A DNA stretch of 64,000 nucleotides from Micrococcaceae bacterium Sec5.7 (GTDB lineage Bacteria; Actinomycetota; Actinomycetes; Actinomycetales; Micrococcaceae), in assembly GCA_039636785.1 (NCBI GenBank), contig CP144169.1, positions 1,364,001-1,428,000 of the forward strand. The letters run 5' to 3'. Made by a program: the position numbers and the translations under genes. The notes under the pieces were generated by a model that worked only from the letters and a program-made list of their open reading frames with translations, did no database searches and was not told the origin of the DNA. Shown piece by piece: positions 18,759-27,802 of the stretch (the first letter of the stretch is position 1; each line of letters starts with the position of its first letter).

Positions 18759-19478
18759 TCATGCGCGCGCCCACCGGTATTCGTTCTCCGGGCGCCCGGG
18801 AGCACCATAGCGTGCGGTGCGGGAAAGTGTGCCCGCATCCGCCAGATATTCGAGGTAGCGGCGTGCCGTCACCCGCGACATTCCCAGCGCTTCCATCACC
18901 TCCGTGGCTGAAACGGCGCCGTCCTGCTTCTTCATGAATTCCTGGACAGCCTCGAGCGTCGAGGGTGCCAGGCCCTTCGGGAGAGGCAATTCCGATGGCG
19001 CACGCAAGCTGGCAAACGCCTGGTCCACATCACTCTGCGAAGCCCGGGCCCCGGCCCTGGTGGTTCCGGATTCCGGCGAAGAGAGCTGTTGGCGGAACAG
19101 GCGGTAGCTCTCCAGCTTGTCCGCGAAGGTGGCATAGGTGAAGGGTTTGATGAGGTACTGGACCACCCCGATGGCAACCGCACTGCGGACAATGGCAAGC
19201 TCCCTGACCGCCGTGATGGCAATGATGTCGGCGAAAAGTCCGGATGACCGCATGCGCCGGGCAATGTCCAGTCCGTGGAGATCAGGCAGATTCATGTCCA
19301 GCAGCACCAGTTCCACGGCGTTCCCTGCGGCCGAGAACTCAGTGAGCAGCCGGAGAGCCGACTGGCCGTCCGGCGCTGTGCCGGCCAGCGAAAATCCCTC
19401 GAGCCTGCCCACGTACGCTGCATGGGCTGCCGAAGCCACCGGCTCATCCTCAACGACGAGTACGCGGATATCGGTCAA
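18759..19478 (-). CDS. Response regulator, CitB/DcuR (citrate and C4-dicarboxylate) type
   Basis: 239 aa. The receiver domain (1-120) has acidic pocket E10-D11, phospho-acceptor D61 in LLDMNLPDLHG, and K in LIKPF. The C-terminal part (about 175-235) is a winged/HTH module with TLEAVQEFMKKQ and SATEVMEALGMSRVTARRYLEYL, as in DpiA/DctR/CitT regulators. The start is TTG 19478, overlapping the kinase stop by 4 bp (TTGA) with GGAG 6 bp upstream, so the pair is translationally coupled. The likely target is the divergent dctA. Confidence 0.93.
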   Translation of the reverse strand: MTDIRVLVVEDEPVASAAHAAYVGRLEGFSLAGTAPDGQSALRLLTEFSAAGNAVELVLLDMNLPDLHGLDIARRMRSSGLFADIIAITAVRELAIVRSAVAIGVVQYLIKPFTYATFADKLESYRLFRQQLSSPESGTTRAGARASQSDVDQAFASLRAPSELPLPKGLAPSTLEAVQEFMKKQDGAVSATEVMEALGMSRVTARRYLEYLADAGTLSRTARYGAPGRPENEYRWARA

Positions 19479-21112
19479 TGTGGCTCCTCTGAAGGGCGGG
19501 GGGTTGCCGGGGGCAGGAGCACATGAAACCGGGCCCCGCCTGAGTTGGTAATGGTCATGGTGCCGCCGAGCCGCAGAACTGCCTGCCGGACCAGTGCCAG
19601 CCCGAGGCCCCGTCCGAAGCGGCCCGCCGACTTCGTGCTGAAACCATGCCGGAATATATCATCCACCGAGCTGGGGTCGATGCCCGGTCCTGAGTCCTGG
19701 ACGGTGATTTCCAGGCCCGCGGTGCCCGAGTCCACCGTCAGGCCCACGCGTTTGGGGCCTGGGGCGTCCGCAGCGGCGTCGATGGCGTTGTCCAGCAGGT
19801 TGCCAAGAATAGTGACCAGATCCTGGACGGCCAGACCGTTCACGGCAGCCGATCCCGCGGCACTGATCACCAGTTCCACACCGCGTTCGTGGGCCTCCGC
19901 CGCCTTGCCCATGATGAGGGCGCTAAGCACGGGCTCCTCGACCGAGCTGATCATTTCATCAGTGAGCTGCTGGCTCAGCTCCAGATCCTTGGTGGCAAAA
20001 TCCAGGGCGTCCTCGGTCTGGCCCAGCTCCATGAGCGAAACCATGGTGTGCAGCCGGTTCGCATGTTCATGGGTCTGGGCGCGGAGGGCATCGGACAGCG
20101 TGCGCATGGTTTCGAGCTCACTCCCGAGCGACTCGATTTCGGTGCGGTCACGGATCGTGGCCACGGTTCCGAACACGGCCGTGCGCTGCCGTCCCGCAGG
20201 CGAACCCGGACCCAAGGCAGGGCTCTGGTTCACCACAAGGATGCCGGAGCCCGTCAGATGTATTTCGTCGTGGGCCGTTCTGCCGGACTCAAAGAGCTCC
20301 TTGAGGCTTGCGGGCAGCGGAAGATCAGCGAGCAAAGGCATGCGGGCCGGATCGCCGTCGGCCCCGCGCGGAGCCAGCCCCAGCAGTTCGGCCGCCTGAT
20401 CGTTGTACATCACCACCCTGCCCTTGGTGTCTATCAGGATGACACCTTCCCGGACCGAGTGTAGAACGGATTCGTAGTAGGCAAAGAGCTGGGCAAGCTG
20501 TTCCGGCCCCCAGCCGCGCGTGACGTTGCGAAGGTACCGGCCCAGAAGCCAGGATGCCACGGACCCGCCCACCAGCAGTGCGAGTGCAATTGCCAGGAGT
20601 GCCGGCAGCCTGCCCAGGAGCGCCACATCCACCGTCCGTACGGTGACTCCGGCGGACACGAGGGCTTTGACGTTGCCGCCGGGGTCTTTCACCGGCGCGA
20701 TGGTGCGCACAGAGGGGCCAAGGGTGCCCACGGCGATCTCGGTGAAGACCTGGCCGTTCAGGGCCGCATCGATGGACCCGATGTATGGCTTCCCTAGTTC
20801 CTCGTCCCGTGGGTGGGTCCACCGGGTCCGGTCGGGCGCCATGATGGTGATGAAATCCGCGCCCGCGTCCGCGGTGACCTTCAGTGCGTAGGGCTGAAGC
20901 AATGCGGATGGGTCCGGTGCGGCGGCGGCCCCAAGCACCAGCGGATTGTCCGCCACCGCCGTGGCCACCGCTGCCATCCGGCGGCCGGCTTCGTCATAGG
21001 CATGATCCCGGGCATCAATGAAGGTGGCCGTGCCCACTATGGCGGTGAGTGCCAGCATAAACAGCAAATGGGCCACAAACAGCCTGCGGGCGATGCTCCA
21101 GCGGTGAATCAT
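19475..21112 (-). CDS. Sensor histidine kinase, CitA/DcuS type
   Basis: 545 aa from ATG 21112 (GGAGG 5 bp upstream); longer starts in the intergenic region are unlikely. One membrane segment near residues 10-30, an extracytoplasmic CACHE-like sensor domain to about 170 (RTIAPVKDPGGNVKALVSAGVT), a second membrane segment, a PAS domain (ESVLHSVREGVILIDTKGRVVMYND), the atypical dimerisation helix with THEHANRLHTM carrying the phospho-His, and an HATPase with NLLDNAIDAA and GRGLGLALVRQ. It belongs to the citrate/malate/fumarate sensor class and sits with its regulator opposite dctA. Confidence 0.93.
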   Translation of the reverse strand: MIHRWSIARRLFVAHLLFMLALTAIVGTATFIDARDHAYDEAGRRMAAVATAVADNPLVLGAAAAPDPSALLQPYALKVTADAGADFITIMAPDRTRWTHPRDEELGKPYIGSIDAALNGQVFTEIAVGTLGPSVRTIAPVKDPGGNVKALVSAGVTVRTVDVALLGRLPALLAIALALLVGGSVASWLLGRYLRNVTRGWGPEQLAQLFAYYESVLHSVREGVILIDTKGRVVMYNDQAAELLGLAPRGADGDPARMPLLADLPLPASLKELFESGRTAHDEIHLTGSGILVVNQSPALGPGSPAGRQRTAVFGTVATIRDRTEIESLGSELETMRTLSDALRAQTHEHANRLHTMVSLMELGQTEDALDFATKDLELSQQLTDEMISSVEEPVLSALIMGKAAEAHERGVELVISAAGSAAVNGLAVQDLVTILGNLLDNAIDAAADAPGPKRVGLTVDSGTAGLEITVQDSGPGIDPSSVDDIFRHGFSTKSAGRFGRGLGLALVRQAVLRLGGTMTITNSGGARFHVLLPPATPRPSEEPH

Positions 21113-21251
21113 CAACACCTCCATGACCAATATGAACGCAACGGTGAGCCAAGTCACTGTGTACCCAATGATGGATATCACACCGGACCGACGTGAAGAG
21201 CCCAGAGACTGTGCCGCAGCGTCTTCCAGATTATCCATAAGGAGACACATC

Positions 21252-22592
21252 ATGGCTTCTCAACGAGGAGAATCAGCCGCGCCTGCCAAGGCCGCCCGCA
21301 AGGGGCTGGACAAATCCCATTATCTTTACATCGCGGTCATCGTCGCCGTTGTCCTCGGTGCGGTGATCGGCCTGCTGTTCCCGGAAGTCGGCAAATCACT
21401 GAAACCCCTGGGCGACGGCTTTATCAAGCTCATCAAAATGATGATTGCACCGATCATCTTCTGCACCATTGTTCTGGGCATCGGTTCCATCGCCAAGGCA
21501 GCAACCGTGGGCAAAGTCGGCGGCCTGGCACTCGCCTACTTCATCGTTATGTCCACCTTCGCCCTGGCGATCGGCCTTGTGGTCGGCAACCTCATCCACC
21601 CGGGTGACGGGCTGAATCTGACGCCGTACGACCCCAACAAGAAGGCGGCCACCGACAGCACTGCAGACTTCCTGCTCGGCATCATTCCGGGCGATATCCC
21701 CGTGCTGCCCACTCTGCTCGCAGCCATTCTGGTGGGCTTCGCGCTGCAGAAAATGGGCCCGCAGGGCGCTCCGATCCTGAAGGCCATCGCCCATGGCCAG
21801 GGGCTTGTATTCCGCATCCTCATCATGATCATGTGGCTTGCGCCAGTGGGAGCCTTCGGCGCAATCGCTGCCGTGGTCGGCGCCACCGGCTTCCAAGCGA
21901 TTGTCAGCATGTTTACCCTCATGATCGCCTTCTACATCACCTGTGCACTCTTCATCGTGGTCATCCTCGGCGGCATTCTCCAGGTGGTGGCGGGAGTCAA
22001 CATCTTCAAACTGATGAAGTACCTGGCCCGGGAGTATCTGCTGATTTTCTCCACCTCGTCCTCCGAAGCAGCACTGCCGCGTCTCATCGCCAAGATGGAA
22101 CACCTCGGCGTTTCCAAGCCTGTCGTCGGCGTCACCGTTCCCACCGGCTACTCCTTCAACCTGGACGGCACGGCCATCTACCTGACTATGGCATCGTTGT
22201 TCGTAGCGAATGCCATGGGCACTCCGCTTGACCTCGGTGCGCAGATTTCCCTTTTGATCTTCATGATCATCGCCTCCAAGGGTGCCGCCGGTGTTACCGG
22301 TGCAGGACTTGCCACCCTCGCCGCCGGCCTGCAGGCCCATGCGCCCCAGCTGCTTGGCGGTGTGGGCATGATTGTCGGAATCGACCGCTTTATGTCCGAG
22401 GCCCGTGCGCTCACCAACTTCACCGGCAACGCCGTCGCCACCGTCCTGATCGGTACCTGGGTCAAGGAGATCGACGGCGAACAGGTTGACCGCGTGCTGT
22501 CCGGTGCAGAACCGTTCGACGAGCTGACCATGGTTGCCGGTCACCACGGCGTGACGGAAGCAGCGGAGCCGGCAGTTCCCGTGAACGCCTGA
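21252..22592 (+). CDS. dctA: C4-dicarboxylate transporter DctA
   Basis: 446 aa from ATG 21252 with GGAGA 7 bp upstream; the longer frame starts inside the divergent kinase gene. DAACS family: multiple membrane segments and the substrate-site blocks STSSSEAALPRLI and PTGYSFNLDGTAIY, plus GIDRFMSEARALTNFTGN. It imports succinate, fumarate or malate with protons or sodium. The 139-bp divergent intergenic region to the sensor kinase is the natural site for the response regulator, but no clear repeat was found there. Two extra 12-bp copies of its stop region follow. Confidence 0.95.
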   Translation: MASQRGESAAPAKAARKGLDKSHYLYIAVIVAVVLGAVIGLLFPEVGKSLKPLGDGFIKLIKMMIAPIIFCTIVLGIGSIAKAATVGKVGGLALAYFIVMSTFALAIGLVVGNLIHPGDGLNLTPYDPNKKAATDSTADFLLGIIPGDIPVLPTLLAAILVGFALQKMGPQGAPILKAIAHGQGLVFRILIMIMWLAPVGAFGAIAAVVGATGFQAIVSMFTLMIAFYITCALFIVVILGGILQVVAGVNIFKLMKYLAREYLLIFSTSSSEAALPRLIAKMEHLGVSKPVVGVTVPTGYSFNLDGTAIYLTMASLFVANAMGTPLDLGAQISLLIFMIIASKGAAGVTGAGLATLAAGLQAHAPQLLGGVGMIVGIDRFMSEARALTNFTGNAVATVLIGTWVKEIDGEQVDRVLSGAEPFDELTMVAGHHGVTEAAEPAVPVNA

Positions 22593-22604
22593 ATGAACGC
22601 CTGA
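22581..22604 (+). repeat. 12-bp tandem duplication at the dctA stop
   Basis: GTGAACGCCTGA then ATGAACGCCTGA, followed by a partial third copy (GTAAACGCG). Looks like a slippage duplication of the last codons. Confidence 0.7.
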
Positions 22605-22651
22605 GTAAACGCGCAGGCGAAAGCCTGAACAGCCACTGCTCTGCTCCAAGG

Positions 22652-22684
22652 ACCGCCCGTGCAGGAATATCTGCACGGGCGGTT
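22652..22684 (+). terminator. rho-independent terminator of dctA
   Basis: ACCGCCCGTGCAG / CTGCACGGGCGGT stem with loop GAATAT, ending in TTTTG. Sixty bases after the dctA stop. Confidence 0.92.
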
Positions 22685-22759
22685 TTGCGTCGGCCTGCGG
22701 TCAACCCTCGACTTCTACCAGAAGGTCAAGGCTCAGGCGGAGCCTCATATCAAGTTCCG

Positions 22760-22787
22760 TTGAATACCGTGTCGGGCGCTGTAGCCT
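22760..22787 (+). promoter_or_regulatory. candidate promoter of the parA-scpAB cluster
   Basis: TTGAAT (22760-22765), 16 bp, TAGCCT (22782-22787). It would give a leader of about 50 nt before GTG 22848. Confidence 0.35.
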
Positions 22788-22847
22788 TGGTGGGAAGCAG
22801 GATCGGCGCTGGGTATCCAGCGGCAGTAAATCACCGTCATCGAAAGT

Positions 22848-23759
22848 GTGGATAGATACGTGAGCAGCGAGCAGGGTTCAGCAACTCTGGAAGGCACGGA
22901 ACTCGATCTGGAAGATGCCGTGATGGGCCCCACCGGGCGCCCGCACCGCGAATTTCCGGAGCCCGCGCCGCTGTCATCGCACGGACCGGCACGCGTTATT
23001 GCCATGGTCAACCAGAAGGGCGGCGTGGGTAAAACCACGTCCACCATCAACCTTGCAGCGGCCCTCGCCGAGTACGGCCGCAGGGTGCTTCTGGTGGACT
23101 TTGACCCGCAGGGCGCCCTGTCAGCAGGTCTGGGAACCAACCCGCACGAGCTGGATCTCACGGTCTACAACGTCCTGATGGACCGCAAAGTGGATATCCG
23201 CGATGCCATCCGGCACACCGGCGTCGAGAATGTTGACCTGCTTCCCGCCAACATCGATCTGTCCGCCGCCGAGGTGCAGCTGGTCAACGAGGTTGCCCGT
23301 GAACAGATCCTGGACCGCGCACTGAAAAAGGTCGAGGACGACTACGACGTCGTGCTCATTGACTGCCAGCCGTCCCTGGGGCTCCTGACGGTCAATGCCC
23401 TCACCGCGGCTCACGGCGTGATCATCCCGCTGATCTGCGAATTCTTTGCCCTCCGGGCCGTGGCGCTGTTGGTGGAAACCATCGAGAAAGTCCAGGACCG
23501 GCTGAACCCGGGGCTCCAGGTGGACGGGGTGCTGGCCACCATGTACGACGCCCGCACCCTGCACAGCCGTGAAGTCATCACCCGCCTCGTCGAGGCATTC
23601 GGGGACAAGGTATTCGAGACTGTCGTCAAGCGTTCCATTAAATTCGCGGACGCCACGGTGGCTGCCGAACCGATCACCAGCTATGCCGGCAACCACATCG
23701 GCGCAGATGCCTACCGCCGCCTGGCCAAAGAGCTGATTTCGCGCGGCGGCGCGCCCTAG
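22848..23759 (+). CDS. ParA-family ATPase (scpAB-linked)
   Basis: 303 aa (GTG 22848, or GTG 22860 four codons later). Deviant Walker A KGGVGKTTS near 58-66, Walker A' lysine retained, Walker B VVLIDCQPSLGLLT, and FFALRAVALLVETIEKV typical of ParA/Soj. No parB follows; instead it is 8 bp upstream of scpA, as Rv1708 is in M. tuberculosis. It probably helps SMC-ScpAB loading or positioning rather than acting in the oriC-linked ParAB pair; that is inference from context. The N-terminal 45 residues are a variable extension. Confidence 0.92.
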   Translation: MDRYVSSEQGSATLEGTELDLEDAVMGPTGRPHREFPEPAPLSSHGPARVIAMVNQKGGVGKTTSTINLAAALAEYGRRVLLVDFDPQGALSAGLGTNPHELDLTVYNVLMDRKVDIRDAIRHTGVENVDLLPANIDLSAAEVQLVNEVAREQILDRALKKVEDDYDVVLIDCQPSLGLLTVNALTAAHGVIIPLICEFFALRAVALLVETIEKVQDRLNPGLQVDGVLATMYDARTLHSREVITRLVEAFGDKVFETVVKRSIKFADATVAAEPITSYAGNHIGADAYRRLAKELISRGGAP

Positions 23760-23767
23760 CCAGGGCC

Positions 23768-24652
23768 GTGGCTGAGTCAGCGACTCCGCTAGCGGAGCCC
23801 AACAGTCAGGGTACCGGAACGCACGACGGCGGCGCCCCGGCGGATGGCAAAAGGCCCGGCTTTGAGGTGCGGCTGGCTAATTTCACCGGACCCTTTGACC
23901 TTCTGCTCGGATTGATTGCCAAGCATCAGCTGGACATTACCGAGGTGGCAATTGCCACGGTCACTGACGAATTCATCAAGTACATCAAGAAGCTACAGAA
24001 GCTGGGGGAGGAATGGGCGCTGGATGAAGCCAGCGAATTCCTGGTCATTGCCGCCACCCTCCTTGACCTGAAAGCAGCCAGGCTCCTCCCGGCAGGCGAG
24101 GTGGAGGACTATGAGGACATTGCCCTGTTGGAGGCCAGGGACCTGCTTTTCGCACGGCTCCTTCAGTACAAGGCCTTCAAACAGGTGGCGGCCCTGATCA
24201 ATGCAACCCTTGAGCTGGAGTCGCGCAGGTTTCCGAGGCAGGTGGCGCTCGAAGGGCATTTTGCCGCCCTGCTGCCGGAGCTCGTCTGGAAGCACACACC
24301 CCAGCAGTTCGCGGCACTCGCAGAAGCGGCGCTTAAGCCCAAAGAGGCTGCTCCCACGGAGGTCGGGCTGACACACCTTCACGGGAATGCAGTCAGCGTC
24401 AGGGAGCAGGCGGAACTCATGGGTTTGCGCCTCCAACATGGGAGGCCTCTGTCTTTCCGCGCGCTGATTGCCGACGCCGATTCCACGCTGGTTGTGGTGG
24501 CACGTTTCCTGGCCCTGCTCGAGATGTTCCGGGACAAGGTGGTGGCGTTCGACCAGCTCACACCGCTGGGCGATCTGACAGTGCATTGGACAGCCAACGG
24601 AGACAGCTGGAGCAACGAGAACCTGAGTGAAGAGTATGAGGAGCAGCCATGA
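23768..24652 (+). CDS. scpA: Segregation and condensation protein A
   Basis: 294 aa from GTG. Kleisin of the SMC complex: N-terminal FEVRLANFTGPFDLLLGLIAKHQLDITEVAIATVTDEF (residues 35-75 region) is the ScpA signature; the C-terminal winged helix (VVVARFLALLEMFRDKVVAFDQ) contacts the SMC head. The first 35 residues are a non-conserved tail. It overlaps scpB by 4 bp (ATGA), consistent with stoichiometric translation. Confidence 0.95.
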   Translation: MAESATPLAEPNSQGTGTHDGGAPADGKRPGFEVRLANFTGPFDLLLGLIAKHQLDITEVAIATVTDEFIKYIKKLQKLGEEWALDEASEFLVIAATLLDLKAARLLPAGEVEDYEDIALLEARDLLFARLLQYKAFKQVAALINATLELESRRFPRQVALEGHFAALLPELVWKHTPQQFAALAEAALKPKEAAPTEVGLTHLHGNAVSVREQAELMGLRLQHGRPLSFRALIADADSTLVVVARFLALLEMFRDKVVAFDQLTPLGDLTVHWTANGDSWSNENLSEEYEEQP

Positions 24653-25329
24653 GCGAAGCATTTCCGGAGCGCGGGCCGGACGCGCAGGCCGTCCCCGAAC
24701 CTGGACTGGATGTCACCACGCTGCCCGGCGGTGCACGCGCGGCCATCGAAGCCGTGCTGATGGTGCTGGACCAGCCGGCCACGGCCACCGGGCTGGCCAC
24801 CGGGCTGAACCTGACTGTCGCCGTCGTCGAGCAGCTGCTGGCGGAACTGCAGAGTGAGTATAACGGCTATACTGTTAAAGCCCCGGACATGGACGTTGCC
24901 AGCAATGCTGGCTTCAGCTCCACCGCCCGGGGTTTTGAATTGCGGAACATCGCCGGTGGCTGGCGGATATATTCGCGCACCGAGTTCGCCGACGTCGTTG
25001 GTGGCTTTGTGCTCGAAGGTCAGACGGCCCGGCTCACGCAGGCGGCGCTTGAAACACTTGCCGTCATCGCGTACCGCCAGCCCGTATCGAGGGCAAGGGT
25101 GTCTGCAATTCGAGGAGTCAATGTTGACTCTGTTGTGCGGACGCTTACCCAGCGCGGACTCATCGAAGACTCCGGAACTGATTCTGAGTCGGGTGCCGTT
25201 CTGTACCGCACAACGTCGTATTTCCTTGAACGCATGGGAATCGGCTCGGTGGCTGAGTTGCCTCAGCTTTCACCGCATCTTCCGGGGCTTGAAGGTATTG
25301 AAGAGTTCTATGACGCCGGAAGAATGTAG
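24649..25329 (+). CDS. scpB: Segregation and condensation protein B
   Basis: 226 aa, start overlapping the scpA stop. Two winged-helix domains: residues about 25-100 (AAIEAVLMVLDQPATATGL) and 100-190 (LTQAALETLAVIAYRQPVSRARVSAIRGVNVDSVVRTL), the latter strongly conserved in ScpB. It dimerises and binds ScpA to bridge the SMC heads. In the order parA-scpA-scpB-rluB, identical to Rv1708-Rv1711. Confidence 0.96.
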   Translation: MSEAFPERGPDAQAVPEPGLDVTTLPGGARAAIEAVLMVLDQPATATGLATGLNLTVAVVEQLLAELQSEYNGYTVKAPDMDVASNAGFSSTARGFELRNIAGGWRIYSRTEFADVVGGFVLEGQTARLTQAALETLAVIAYRQPVSRARVSAIRGVNVDSVVRTLTQRGLIEDSGTDSESGAVLYRTTSYFLERMGIGSVAELPQLSPHLPGLEGIEEFYDAGRM

Positions 25330-25438
25330 GCAGGTTTCTGTCTGCACACGAGTACTCACAAGGGCAGATTTATTCTGCATGGCTGGCTAATGTTGTCTTT
25401 GGACAAGCATTACCGGCCAACATAACGAAGGACGGGTC

Positions 25439-26689
25439 ATGACACAGGCGGGACGCCAGGGTTCACCACGTAACAGTTCCGGACGTAATAGTTCAGAACG
25501 CAATTCAACACCGAATGCCTCACAAGGCGGGGGGAGCCGCGGCTCGGCTCAGGGCGGCGGAAGCCGCGGCGGTGCCGGCCAGCGCAGCGGGGGATTCGGC
25601 GGCGGAGGCCAGCGCGATTTCTCCAAGGGCGGCGACCGCCCCTACAAGGCACCCAGGCCGCGCGAGGAACGCTTCATCGACCCCGATGAGCAGCCGGCAC
25701 CCAGCCGCGAATCCGCCCCGGGCCGCAGTACAGCAGGCGCGAAACCATCGGCGCGCAAGCCCGGCGCACGCAAACCGGGTTTCGGAAAGGCTCCCGGAAC
25801 TCCCGGCGCCCTCAAGCCGAAGCCGCGGTCCGGTGCAGCCAAGACGTTCGGCACCCGCGCGTTTGGCGGCGAACGGTTCGGCCAGAACCTTGGCCCCATC
25901 CGCAAGCCGGCCCGCAAGCGCGGTCCGCGCAACGAGGTGCCGCAGTCTGAGCTCCACGATTCCGATGGCGTCCGCCTGCAGAAGGTCATGGCCCAGGCCG
26001 GGGTGGCCTCGCGCCGCGTCTGCGAAGAGATGATCGCCGAGGGCCGTGTTGAAGTTGACGGCCAGGTGGTCACCGAGCTTGGTGTCCGCGTTGACCCCAC
26101 GTCCGCGGTCATTCACGTGGATGGCCTTCGCATCCAGCTGGACGAGACTCTTGTTTACATGGTGTTCAACAAGCCCAAGGGTGTTGTGTCCACCATGGAG
26201 GATCCCGATGGCCGGCCCTGCATCAGCGATTTTGTCCGCAATACCCACGGCGAACGCCTGTTCCATGTGGGACGGCTGGACGTCGCCACTGAGGGGCTGC
26301 TGCTCCTGACGAACGACGGCGAGCTGGCCAACCGTCTGACGCACCCGTCCTATGAGGTACCCAAGACGTACCTGGTCCAGGTCCGCGGTCCGTTCCCGCA
26401 GGGTGTCGGCGCACAGCTGAAGGCCGGCGTCGAGCTCGAGGACGGCATCGCCTCCGTTGACTCCTTCAAACTGGTGGACTCTACACCGGGCCACGTGCTG
26501 ATCGAAGTTGTGCTGCACTCCGGCAAGAACCGCATAGTCCGGCGCCTGTTCGACGCCGTTGGCTTCCCGGTACTGCGCCTGGTGCGCGTCAAGGTTGGCC
26601 CCATTGGACTGGGCGACCAGCGCCAGGGCAGCATCCGCAACCTTGGCAAGCAGGAAGTCGGCCATCTGCTGGCATCCGTAGGGCTCTAG
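25439..26689 (+). CDS. rluB: 23S rRNA pseudouridine synthase RluB type
   Basis: 416 aa, ATG with GAAGGAC upstream. Residues 1-165 are an unusual Gly/Ser/Arg/Lys/Pro-rich disordered extension with repeats such as GGGSRG; residues about 175-235 form an S4 domain (VRLQKVMAQAGVASRRVCEEMI); the RsuA/RluB catalytic domain follows with GRLDVATEGLLLLTNDGEL carrying the catalytic Asp, and the KNRIVRRLFDAVGFPV motif. It makes a pseudouridine in helix 89 of 23S (2605 in E. coli). A separate promoter is possible in the 109-bp gap after scpB. Confidence 0.93.
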   Translation: MTQAGRQGSPRNSSGRNSSERNSTPNASQGGGSRGSAQGGGSRGGAGQRSGGFGGGGQRDFSKGGDRPYKAPRPREERFIDPDEQPAPSRESAPGRSTAGAKPSARKPGARKPGFGKAPGTPGALKPKPRSGAAKTFGTRAFGGERFGQNLGPIRKPARKRGPRNEVPQSELHDSDGVRLQKVMAQAGVASRRVCEEMIAEGRVEVDGQVVTELGVRVDPTSAVIHVDGLRIQLDETLVYMVFNKPKGVVSTMEDPDGRPCISDFVRNTHGERLFHVGRLDVATEGLLLLTNDGELANRLTHPSYEVPKTYLVQVRGPFPQGVGAQLKAGVELEDGIASVDSFKLVDSTPGHVLIEVVLHSGKNRIVRRLFDAVGFPVLRLVRVKVGPIGLGDQRQGSIRNLGKQEVGHLLASVGL

Positions 26690-26692
26690 GGC

Positions 26693-27802
26693 ATGTCGGC
26701 ATTTCGCACGCGCGGCCGCGGCCACCTGAACGGTCCGGTAGCCGTCATCGGCACAGGGCTGCTCGGTGCCAGCATCGGGCTGGGCCTCCGGGGCCGCGGT
26801 GTGATGGTTTTCCTGTCCGATCCGTCGCCGACCAACCAGGCTGTCGCCGTCGATATTGGCGCGGGCCTGCCGTTGGCAGCGCTCGGTGATGAACAGCCTG
26901 AGCTGGTGGTTGTTGCCGCGCCGCCGGATGTCACAGCGGATGTTGTGGAGCGGGCTCTGGCGGACTACCCGCTGGCTGTTGTAGTTGACATTGCCAGCAT
27001 CAAGGCGGGAATCCAGGATGAACTGCGCCGTCGCGGCGTGGATCTTGCCCGCTATGTTGGCACCCATCCCATGGCCGGCCGTGAGAAGTCCGGGCCGGTT
27101 GCTGCCCGCGGCGAGCTGTTCACGTCCATGCCGTGGGTCCTTTGCCCCGCGGAGGAGACCTCACCGGGCGCTTTGGAGACTGCGCGTGCTCTGGCCACTG
27201 ATCTGGGGGCTGTGATTTCGCAGTTCACTGCCGAAGAGCACGACGAAGCGGTGGCCCTGGTTTCCCATCTGCCGCAGGTTATGTCGTCCTTGCTGGCGAG
27301 CCGGCTTCAGGGCACGCCTGTGCATGCCCTGTCCCTGGCCGGGAACGGGCTGCGCGACGTCACCAGGATTGCCGCCAGTGATCCCACGCTGTGGGTTCAG
27401 ATCCTTGGCGCAAATGCCGGGAAAGTGGTGGAAATCCTTCTTGGGGTGCGCGAGGATCTCAACCGCCTCATCGGCACGCTGGAAGACCCCACTGCTCCCG
27501 GAGCCCGCTTGGATCTTGCGCAGCTGATCAGCGAAGGAAACGCAGGCCAGTCCCGCATTCCAGGCAAGCACGGCGGGCCGCCGCAGGCGTATTCATGGCT
27601 GACTGTGCTTGTGGACGACAAACCAGGGCAGATTGCCCGTCTCCTGACTGAGATCGGGGAGATCGGCGTCAACGTGGAAGACCTCCGGCTCGACCACTCG
27701 TCCGGGCAGAACGTGGGCATGGTGGAGCTGTCGGTCCTGCCCAATAAGCACGACCTGCTGATCGAAGCCCTTAACGACCGCGGATGGCGGGTACTGCAGT
27801 AA
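26693..27802 (+). CDS. tyrA: Prephenate dehydrogenase
   Basis: 369 aa, ATG 3 bp after rluB. N-terminal NAD(P)-binding fold with VIGTGLLGASIGLGLRGRG (16-34 region), the prephenate-site VGTHPMAGREKSGP, the helical dimerisation domain with LVSHLPQVMSSLLA, and a C-terminal ACT domain (about 298-369, WLTVLVDDKPGQIARLL) suggesting tyrosine feedback. It converts prephenate to 4-hydroxyphenylpyruvate (or arogenate to tyrosine; the substrate preference cannot be decided). The stop overlaps the cmk start by one base (TAATG). Confidence 0.94.
   Translation: MSAFRTRGRGHLNGPVAVIGTGLLGASIGLGLRGRGVMVFLSDPSPTNQAVAVDIGAGLPLAALGDEQPELVVVAAPPDVTADVVERALADYPLAVVVDIASIKAGIQDELRRRGVDLARYVGTHPMAGREKSGPVAARGELFTSMPWVLCPAEETSPGALETARALATDLGAVISQFTAEEHDEAVALVSHLPQVMSSLLASRLQGTPVHALSLAGNGLRDVTRIAASDPTLWVQILGANAGKVVEILLGVREDLNRLIGTLEDPTAPGARLDLAQLISEGNAGQSRIPGKHGGPPQAYSWLTVLVDDKPGQIARLLTEIGEIGVNVEDLRLDHSSGQNVGMVELSVLPNKHDLLIEALNDRGWRVLQ

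Noticed and set aside
21396..22676. 426-codon minus-strand His/Asp-rich frame
   Set aside because: Antisense to dctA; the odd composition follows from complementing hydrophobic codons.
25520..27067. 515-codon minus-strand frame
   Set aside because: Antisense to rluB and tyrA.
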